Positions 6,113 to 11,460 of a DNA stretch of 11,460 nt are shown here, in pieces (position 1 is the first letter of the stretch; each line of letters opens with the position of its first letter). Origin of the DNA: Bacillota bacterium (GTDB lineage Bacteria; Bacillota; Clostridia; Acetivibrionales; DSM-1351); contig JAEVZU010000126.1 in NCBI GenBank assembly GCA_023392075.1, positions 1 through 11,460 on the forward strand, given 5' to 3'. Position numbers and translations under genes: made by a program. Under the pieces are notes generated by a model. That model saw nothing but the letters and a program-made list of their open reading frames with translations, made no database searches and had not been told where the DNA came from.

Positions 6113-8014
6113 TTAGGGAATCCCGGGTTTGCTGCCTCCCATGAAACCCTTGCCGCCGGGACCGCTGTGTCCTGCGGTTCCAACAGTAGTCAGGATGTCC
6201 GACACTGTAAAACTTTCGTATTCTGTACCTCCGCTGTAAGTTCCACCGGTATAGACGCCGTCTTTTTCCGATCCGCTGGAGCTGCCTCCATAATAAATGT
6301 CGTAGGTTGTACCCTTTTTAATCTCCGGTGAACTTATCACTATCGTCTGATAGTCCTTTACCGGTTTAAAAGTGAGCAAATCCTTACCGTCATCGGATTT
6401 TATGTTAACAATTGTACCTGCCGTCATTGTTTGAGCGAAGGATATTATTGCGGAATTTTGAGTAGAGGTGGTGTCGGGTGCCTGTGCCATTCCGGAACTT
6501 CCGGCTGTCACGAGAAAACCTCCTGTCATTTTGAAGGCTCCGTCATAATCAAGAGCGCCATTATTGTTGGCAGTAGGGCCATTGACCACCACTGTTCCGT
6601 TTGTCATATAGATTGAGCCGTTTGCATCGAGACTGTCTCCTGTAGAATTGACGTAAATGTAACCGCCGTTTATATTTAAAGAAACCTTATCCAAAGGAAT
6701 AGAATTATTCTGTCCCCGGCGGCCTCCAACGGGTGAGCTGCCGGTGCCGTCGGAAGCATTTATCCCGTCATCGCTGGCGTTTATGCGGATAATGCCGCCA
6801 TTAATTGTTATCGCGGTACTTTCGATACCTTCATATGCGTTATTTATATTTATTTCACCATTATTTATCTCTATGCTTGTATCTGCATGAATACCATCAT
6901 CACCTGAAGCTGCGGTAACAGTTCCTCCGTTAATGGAAATACTGTTGTTGGAATGGAGCGAGTCGTCTGCCGAGTCGATTTCAATAGTGCCGCCGTAGAT
7001 GGTGATACCGGTCACTGCCTTAATACCTTTTTTACTGTCCGATTCGTTGCCGGCTTCATCAATACCCGGTTGATTGTCCTCCGCTGTCTCTCCGCCGGCA
7101 CTGCCGCCTCCGGAGGATATTACGATATCTCCTGTTTTGATCACGACATTTGTTTCAGCCTGGATTCCATCCTCCTGAGCTGTTATGCTTATTGCACCGT
7201 CTTCAATTAAGACAAAACCCTTTTTGGAGTCTTCATCATTATTTGATTTGATGCCGTCCTGCCGGGCATTGACATTCACTATTCCATTTTTTACTGCAAC
7301 AAAATCTCTGCCCCTGATGCCATCCCCTGTTGAATTTACAGTTATGTTGCCGCTCATGATTTTTAATTCATCCTTACTTGTGATTGCGTTTTTGTAATTT
7401 GCATTTAACGTTAGGGAGCCTGTTCCGTTGATAGTCAGGTCGGATTTTGCGAAAATGGTTGCGTCAGGCTCATCAGCTTCATTATTTGTTAGAGCATAGG
7501 TTTTACTGTCGGTTAAATTGTTATTTGATCCCTCCGCAAGTACAATTACTGTTTTTTTTGCTTTGGTTACATATATTGGTGCACTGTCGGAACTTGTAAT
7601 ATTTACTCCGTTTAAAACAAGTCTTACGGTTTCTTTGTCTTCAGTATCTACAACAATTTGCCCGCTGTTTAAGGTTCCGTTTACAATATATGTTCCTGCC
7701 GAGTTAATTGTTACAATGTTGTTTTCCAGAGATACTCCGTCCCCATCCCAGGTTACGGCATTTGTTTTTAATGATATATTTGCTGCCTTGTCGGCACTCC
7801 AGCCGGAGTTTTCGTCGTCAGAATCATATTGCACCGATACGTTTGTTTGGGCTGTGTCGGTTTTTGTCTCAATTGATCCACCGGCCGACTGAGAAGCTGA
7901 ACCTGCATTTATGTCGGCAGCCGGATTTCCCGCTGTACAGGATGTTAATGAAAAAACAAGGAATACAGCCAGTAAAACCGGGGTGAACTTATATTTTAAT
8001 TTTTTATTATGCAT
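6113..8014 (-). CDS. beta-helix surface lipoprotein, Cthe_2159 (DUF4353) carbohydrate-binding family
   Basis: A 633-residue lipoprotein: basic start, hydrophobic core, lipobox LTSC with cysteine 26, then a Ser/Ala/Thr-rich linker to about 60. From about 115 to 500 it consists of right-handed parallel beta-helix coils, seen as a recurring acidic turn at about 20-32 residue intervals: GDGI near 230, QDGI 252, EDGI 281, DDSL 350, DDGI 382, DDGI 415 and GDSL 459, each followed by a strand such as ITINGG or IEINNG. Two flexible loops interrupt the helix: an acidic one at 311-328 and a Gly/Arg one at 423-440. The tail is glycine-rich (GPGGKGFMGG). The family founder from Clostridium thermocellum is reported to bind cellulose and pectic acid, with calcium in the fold; the Asp turns here fit calcium binding. 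AAGGAGG lies 9 nt before the ATG at 8014. The next two genes downstream on the strand are the VTC and DUF4956 genes. Catalytic activity is not implied. Confidence 0.9.
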   Translation of the reverse strand: MHNKKLKYKFTPVLLAVFLVFSLTSCTAGNPAADINAGSASQSAGGSIETKTDTAQTNVSVQYDSDDENSGWSADKAANISLKTNAVTWDGDGVSLENNIVTINSAGTYIVNGTLNSGQIVVDTEDKETVRLVLNGVNITSSDSAPIYVTKAKKTVIVLAEGSNNNLTDSKTYALTNNEADEPDATIFAKSDLTINGTGSLTLNANYKNAITSKDELKIMSGNITVNSTGDGIRGRDFVAVKNGIVNVNARQDGIKSNNDEDSKKGFVLIEDGAISITAQEDGIQAETNVVIKTGDIVISSGGGSAGGETAEDNQPGIDEAGNESDSKKGIKAVTGITIYGGTIEIDSADDSLHSNNSISINGGTVTAASGDDGIHADTSIEINNGEININNAYEGIESTAITINGGIIRINASDDGINASDGTGSSPVGGRRGQNNSIPLDKVSLNINGGYIYVNSTGDSLDANGSIYMTNGTVVVNGPTANNNGALDYDGAFKMTGGFLVTAGSSGMAQAPDTTSTQNSAIISFAQTMTAGTIVNIKSDDGKDLLTFKPVKDYQTIVISSPEIKKGTTYDIYYGGSSSGSEKDGVYTGGTYSGGTEYESFTVSDILTTVGTAGHSGPGGKGFMGGSKPGIP

Positions 8015-8109
8015 AATGTGTTTCCTCCTTTTGTATTTGATATTTTAATTTTAAAAAAACAATGTGATGGTTTGATGAAAGGAACTTGACTATTTTGAAA
8101 AGAAAGCAG

Positions 8110-8164
8110 AAAAGGGGCAGCTGTAACCCTGACAATGTAGTTCAGAGTTGCAGCTGCCCCTTTT
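8110..8164 (-). terminator. strong rho-independent terminator after the metallophosphoesterase gene
   Basis: A perfect 14-bp inverted repeat, AAAAGGGGCAGCTG (8110-8123) and CAGCTGCCCCTTTT (8151-8164), extends inward by a wobble plus three pairs, and a second short helix (CTGA 8129-8132 with TCAG 8142-8145) forms inside. On the minus strand it lies 23 nt after the stop at 8188 and exits into TTTTCTGCTTTCTTTT. It separates the metallophosphoesterase from the lipoprotein gene, so the latter needs its own promoter in 8015-8109, where I see only poor -35/-10 matches. Confidence 0.85.
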
Positions 8165-8187
8165 GGAACGTGCCTTACAGTTATACT

Positions 8188-9093
8188 TTACTGTTTATGC
8201 AGCCAATCAAAGTAATCCTGCAGCCTGTTGGGACCGCCCAGTATATCTCTTGCAATATACAGCGTACCATCATTTTTTACTTTTTCGCTCCACTTAACCA
8301 GACAAATTGTGCCGTTGGAGATTTCAATAGCTGTGATTGCATTAGGGTGAATACAGCTTCCGTCATTGAAGTATGGAACCTGCCCTACATCAGGAAAGGA
8401 AGGCCTGTGATTGTGCCCTGCAACCAGTATATGTTTTTCCTTAACGACCCATTTTGTAAGCTTTTTAGCAATTGATATCTTTTTCTTATAATTTTTTGCC
8501 GCACTTGTAGGGTCACTTACCCCAAAATTTTCAAGCGGTTTCCACAAATATCTTACAAGAAATTTACTCAATCTCCAGAGGGAACCGTTCATGGTGTCCA
8601 CCTGGTGACCATGAATGAGAAGGATTTTGTCCTCCGATTCGGAATGTCTTAGAACCAGACCTTCATGGACCTTCACATTGTTAAAAATGTTTGGGTCCTC
8701 CTGTTCACGCTGTGCATAATATCTTTGTATATTTCTGTTGACATATTTATAATTTCTCTTTTCCATGTCATGATTCCCGTACATGAGATAGAGCCGGCGG
8801 TCGTCATGAAACTTGGACAACAGACCGAAAACCTCCTTATGGATCTGGATTATGTCAGACAGACGCTTGTTTTCCCAGAGCTCATCACCATCACCCAACT
8901 CTATATAAGTAAAGTTATGGTAATAATATTGGGTTAATGCTGAGTAATAAATATTCCTGTTATTTAAAAAATTATCGGAACGGCTTCCATCACCCCTATG
9001 ACAATCACTCATTAATACAAATTTGGAGGAATCATCAAAGGGTATTATATCCGATCTGTTATATACACTGGTTACCCTGTCTAATTTATTCAT
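8188..9093 (-). CDS. calcineurin-like metallophosphoesterase
   Basis: A 301-residue soluble phosphoesterase with the full set of two-metal motifs in order: SDCHRG with Asp30 and His32, GDGDE (67-71), GNHD (106-109), HGHQ (161-164) and GHNH (226-229) followed by RP. This matches the LpxH-like branch in spacing, but these organisms lack lipid A, so the substrate is unknown; nucleotide, lipid or protein phosphoesters are all possible. There is no signal peptide or membrane segment, although 166-190 (SLWRLSKFLVRYLWKPLENFG) is a basic, aromatic stretch that could lie on a membrane. The ATG at 9093 is the first start in frame, because a TGA sits 6 nt upstream; its AGGAGG is 12 nt away, longer than usual. 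A second ATG at 9100, only 5 nt from the same AGGAGG, opens a four-codon frame (MNYE) that overlaps this start. Confidence 0.9.
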   Translation of the reverse strand: MNKLDRVTSVYNRSDIIPFDDSSKFVLMSDCHRGDGSRSDNFLNNRNIYYSALTQYYYHNFTYIELGDGDELWENKRLSDIIQIHKEVFGLLSKFHDDRRLYLMYGNHDMEKRNYKYVNRNIQRYYAQREQEDPNIFNNVKVHEGLVLRHSESEDKILLIHGHQVDTMNGSLWRLSKFLVRYLWKPLENFGVSDPTSAAKNYKKKISIAKKLTKWVVKEKHILVAGHNHRPSFPDVGQVPYFNDGSCIHPNAITAIEISNGTICLVKWSEKVKNDGTLYIARDILGGPNRLQDYFDWLHKQ

Positions 9094-9100
9094 AATTCAT

Positions 9101-9203
9101 ATTAACCTCCTAAGCCATGCTATGGCTTTGAGCCGCATAGCGGCCACAAAATGTAATGAAACCTATATCCTTTATTCCGATGTGGCGAATAAAGGAGGTT
9201 AAT
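9101..9203 (-). promoter_or_regulatory. structured leader or palindromic element over the metallophosphoesterase ribosome binding site
   Basis: Five inverted repeats overlap in 103 bp. The outer 11-bp pair is ATTAACCTCCT (9101-9111) with AGGAGGTTAAT (9193-9203); in the minus-strand RNA it buries the AGGAGG of the metallophosphoesterase gene. Inside it are a 7-bp hairpin, AAGCCAT/ATGGCTT (9112-9128, 3-nt loop), and a 5-bp hairpin, GCCGC/GCGGC (9132-9144, 3-nt loop). Competing with the outer helix is a 10-bp hairpin, TCCTTTATTC/GAATAAAGGA (9168-9177 with 9187-9196, 9-nt loop), which shares four bases with it, plus GCCACA/TGTGGC (9143-9148 with 9181-9186). Two exclusive folds, ribosome binding site closed or open, fit a translational switch. 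I do not recognise a known riboswitch. A short mobile palindromic repeat with 11-bp ends is the alternative; no target duplication is visible. Confidence 0.5.
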
Positions 9204-9233
9204 TGGCCATGTGCGCTTTCAAACTAACCGACT

Positions 9234-10274
9234 TCACTTGGGGAGCTGATTACCATCAACTTCAATATTCAAATAATCCTTTATTTTGTCAAATACGCTG
9301 AATATGGAAGCTGTCTTACCTATCTTGAACATCTCGGTATATAATTCAGGCGACCCCTCTTTAACCGCATTAACTTTATTTTTCATACCGGTGTAGCCCT
9401 TTGTAAGGGTCTGGTATACATCGCAATTTCTTTTGAGTTGTGCAAGCATCAATTTATCGGTAGCCGCTGACCTTGTGTAAGGTTGTCTGGTATGAGGCTT
9501 GTCAAAAAAGATTGCAACGGTGCTGTTTTTGACTTCATATTCTTCCTCGGTATAGCCGGCTCTTTGAAGGGCCTTTAAAAATGCATCTCTCATTCCACGG
9601 CTCCTAAAGGATATATAGACATCCATGGATAGTTCTGAGGGCTCGGAATATTCTCCCAACTTGAAAGCTGTCAGCCACCAGTGCCTATCTTTTCTGGTAA
9701 TCAGCTTTTCACCGTTCTTATAAAGTACAAAGGCCATATAAAGTCTGTCTTGATTGCTGGCACAGGTGTAGAAAGTGCCGTCAAATACGCCGGGAATATT
9801 CAGGTCGGGCCAATCGCTGGAGTAGACTCCAAGTTCACCGCCTGTGGTCATGCCATATTGACCCTTCCAGAATTCTATAAGCCAGCGTCTTCCGCCATAA
9901 GAAAAGCGTATGGGTTCACTGTCAATGATCATCCCCAGAGGAGCAGCGGCTTCGTCATAAAGTCTGCAGTAGCCCATACTTCGCTGCCACGCGTACATTG
10001 TTGAAAAAAATATATCGTTTTTTGGGCTATAGGCATAACCGGCAGTACCTATCAATTCATCAATGGAACTGCCTCCATCATCCCTTTCTTCCGACAAGTC
10101 TTTTTTAGTGGCTAAGTAATATCTCCTTTCAGCAAACCTGTAGGAAAGCCGGGAGGATATATATTCATATAAGAAAGGACCTGCCAGGACTACTGCAAAT
10201 ATTACAATCAGAAAGATTGAAAACCAGAGGTTAAAACTTGCGATATCGCTGGTTAGCAACGGAACATTTAACAT
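9234..10274 (-). CDS. DUF4474 membrane-anchored protein
   Basis: A 346-residue protein with one N-terminal membrane segment (about 15-37) and a basic stretch after it (RLSYRFAERRYY), so the bulk is probably cytoplasmic. Residues about 70-245 match DUF4474: GYAYSPKNDIFFSTMYAWQR, then GYCRLYDEAAAPLGMIID, EPIRFSYGGRRWLIEFWKGQ and YGMTTGGELGVY. The rest is a helical tail ending NQLPK. No catalytic residues are known to me for this family; its tryptophan and aromatic content suggests ligand or lipid contact, which is inference. ATG at 10274 follows GGAG with 9 nt spacing. It lies between a diguanylate cyclase and a metallophosphoesterase on the same strand, with gaps of 105 and 140 nt, so shared transcription is possible but not tight. 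An unpaired pair of direct repeats lies just upstream of its ribosome binding site. Confidence 0.85.
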   Translation of the reverse strand: MLNVPLLTSDIASFNLWFSIFLIVIFAVVLAGPFLYEYISSRLSYRFAERRYYLATKKDLSEERDDGGSSIDELIGTAGYAYSPKNDIFFSTMYAWQRSMGYCRLYDEAAAPLGMIIDSEPIRFSYGGRRWLIEFWKGQYGMTTGGELGVYSSDWPDLNIPGVFDGTFYTCASNQDRLYMAFVLYKNGEKLITRKDRHWWLTAFKLGEYSEPSELSMDVYISFRSRGMRDAFLKALQRAGYTEEEYEVKNSTVAIFFDKPHTRQPYTRSAATDKLMLAQLKRNCDVYQTLTKGYTGMKNKVNAVKEGSPELYTEMFKIGKTASIFSVFDKIKDYLNIEVDGNQLPK

Positions 10275-10293
10275 AATAACTCACTCCAAATTC

Positions 10294-10315
10294 GTTGTTG
10301 ATATGTTGTTGATAC
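10294..10315. repeat. tandem 11-bp direct repeat upstream of the DUF4474 gene
   Basis: GTTGTTGATAT (10294-10304) is followed at once by GTTGTTGATAC (10305-10315), and a partial third copy, GTTGTTG, lies at 10347-10353. The repeat is 6 nt upstream of the GGAG used by the DUF4474 gene on the minus strand, next to a possible -10 (TATTAT on the minus strand near 10319-10324). An 11-bp period is about one DNA turn, so a protein could bind both copies on one face. Confidence 0.45.
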
Positions 10316-10379
10316 ATAATATTCAAACCCGGAGGTTTATGTTAAAGTTGTTGGGATAAGATTTAAAAGTTTTATAAAA

Positions 10380-11459
10380 TTATTTTGCCGGTACAACCCT
10401 GTTTCTCCCGGCACGCTTTGCAGAATAAAGAGCTTCGTCAGCTTTTTCCTTTAAAATATTTATATCGGAAATTTTATCAGGGTAGGAGGCCATACCGATA
10501 GAAACGGTTATTTTAATAATGACATCATCAGATAACATAAAAGGTGTGTTTTCAACCTTTTTACGCAGCCGCTCGGCGATTTCCAGTGCCAAATCCGAAG
10601 TACAGTCGGGCAGTATAACGGAAAATTCTTCTCCTCCATTCCTTGAAACGATATCCATATCCCGGCAGTTATGAATAAGAAGGTCTCCCAGGGTCTTTAA
10701 TACAATATCACCGTCCTTATGTCCGTAAGTATCATTAACCTTCTTAAAAAAGTCAATATCCAGAAACAGTAATGAAATTTGCCGTTTATCTGTTTTTGAT
10801 TTTTCTATTATATTATTATATATGGCATCAAATTGACGGGCATTATTGAGACCTGTCAGAAAATCCTTTTTGGACTCCTGCTGGTAACGCCTGAAGGCAA
10901 AAGTATATGCTTCCAGGTATCCTATATAATAATAAATTAAAAAGGCAATAAGACTTGAGACAGAACAAAACAGTGCAATAATTAAGATTTTATTTTTCAT
11001 ACCGTCAATAAATACGGCATAGTTCAGACTTATAATAAATTCGAAAATAATTGATCCATAGACCCATTTTTTCCACAGCTGCTTTTGTTTCCTGAAGAGA
11101 GGGTAGGTCAGAAGCGGAAGTATAAAGGTAGAGATTGAGGCTGCAAACGCAGTGTCTGAAAAGCCGAATCTTATTATGCGGAACACGGCAATGGCGAAAC
11201 TTGCAATTATTCCGGGTATAAAACCTCCATAGAGACAGGCTATTAGTATGGGCAAAATACGCAGATCTACTATAAGATGGTTTGTGAGCTTAACTGAAAA
11301 CTCAACTAATACCATGCCCATGATCCCGAAAATCAAACCCATTTTGATTTTTAACCCTGTAGGGAGCTGAGGGTTCAAGCCGGTGTTCCGGAAGATCTGG
11401 TAACATATACTTAAAAATGCTATTAACATTCCTGAATTTATTACGAAATCTCTAAACAT
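10380..11459 (-). CDS. membrane diguanylate cyclase (5TM sensor plus GGDEF)
   Basis: A 359-residue predicted cyclase that makes cyclic di-GMP from two GTP. Residues 1-185 carry about six membrane segments with the signature of the 5TM LYT-type sensor (LPILIACLYGGFIPGIIASF near 69). A short linker leads to the GGDEF domain, about 196-357: KDFLTGLNNARQF (198-210), LDIDFFKKVNDTYGHKDGD (233-251, with metal-binding Asp234) and the active site as GGEEF (275-279). An inhibitory RxxD site, Arg266 to Asp269, lies exactly five residues before it, so product feedback should work. All catalytic residues look intact and no EAL or HD-GYP domain is present. The ATG at 11459 lies one base from the window edge; the start MFRDFVINSG is typical of this sensor class, so the gene is probably complete, but its ribosome binding site is out of view. 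The signal sensed is unknown. Confidence 0.92.
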   Translation of the reverse strand: MFRDFVINSGMLIAFLSICYQIFRNTGLNPQLPTGLKIKMGLIFGIMGMVLVEFSVKLTNHLIVDLRILPILIACLYGGFIPGIIASFAIAVFRIIRFGFSDTAFAASISTFILPLLTYPLFRKQKQLWKKWVYGSIIFEFIISLNYAVFIDGMKNKILIIALFCSVSSLIAFLIYYYIGYLEAYTFAFRRYQQESKKDFLTGLNNARQFDAIYNNIIEKSKTDKRQISLLFLDIDFFKKVNDTYGHKDGDIVLKTLGDLLIHNCRDMDIVSRNGGEEFSVILPDCTSDLALEIAERLRKKVENTPFMLSDDVIIKITVSIGMASYPDKISDINILKEKADEALYSAKRAGRNRVVPAK

Positions 11460-11460
11460 T

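Noticed and set aside
7518..7892. Long open frames on the plus strand opposite the beta-helix gene
   Set aside because: They are antisense shadows of a repetitive Asn/Gly/Thr-rich gene, with no ribosome binding site or recognisable product.
6113..8014. Pectate lyase or other catalytic beta-helix enzyme
   Set aside because: The beta-helix shape is there, but I see no recognisable lyase active-site motif, and the Asp-Gly-Ile turn repeats fit the non-catalytic binding family better.
9101..9233. Cyclic di-GMP riboswitch near the diguanylate cyclase
   Set aside because: I looked for the GEMM-type conserved core and tetraloop receptor pattern in this leader and did not find it; the folds seen do not match that class.
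9209..9301. Plus-strand 30-codon frame with an AAAGGAGG ribosome binding site before its ATG
   Set aside because: Its ribosome binding site is simply one arm of the 11-bp inverted repeat, and most of the frame runs antisense through the 3' end of the DUF4474 gene with no protein-like pattern.

Overview
The window looks like a chromosomal segment from an anaerobic, low-GC Firmicute of the Clostridia, most likely a Ruminiclostridium/Acetivibrio-type relative. The evidence is Gram-positive style lipoproteins, strong AGGAGG ribosome binding sites, AT-rich intergenic DNA, and families I know mainly from clostridia: a Cthe_2159-type beta-helix lipoprotein, DUF4474, and the DUF4956 plus VTC pair. 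I see no rRNA, tRNA, CRISPR array, insertion sequence or phage gene. The species assignment is inference.

Left part (1-2815, + strand): the 3' end of an integral membrane protein gene overlaps by 32 bp a gene for a 762-residue lipoprotein. That lipoprotein joins an N-terminal beta-propeller-like region to a C-terminal ABC-type solute-binding domain. The run ends at a probable bidirectional terminator (2921-2954).

Middle (2816-4448): a 50-residue small protein gene on the minus strand, a minus-strand fossil of a SecD P1-type domain, and a plus-strand MerR-family regulator with a GyrI-like ligand-binding domain. The MerR gene has a textbook MerR promoter with a 19-bp spacer containing a dyad. 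A long bidirectional hairpin (4322-4389) separates MerR from the converging minus-strand genes.

Right part (4449-11460, all minus strand, so transcription runs from high to low coordinates): a membrane diguanylate cyclase, a DUF4474 membrane-anchored protein, a calcineurin-like metallophosphoesterase followed by a strong terminator, then a beta-helix surface lipoprotein (Cthe_2159 family), a VTC-domain polyphosphate-polymerase-like protein and its DUF4956 membrane partner. The last three are the best candidate for a poorly described system: a cytoplasmic polymerase-like enzyme, a membrane partner and a surface protein of a family that binds acidic polysaccharide. The metallophosphoesterase leader (9101-9203) holds several overlapping, mutually exclusive inverted repeats, one of which would bury its ribosome binding site. 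It is either a regulatory RNA or a small palindromic repeat element.
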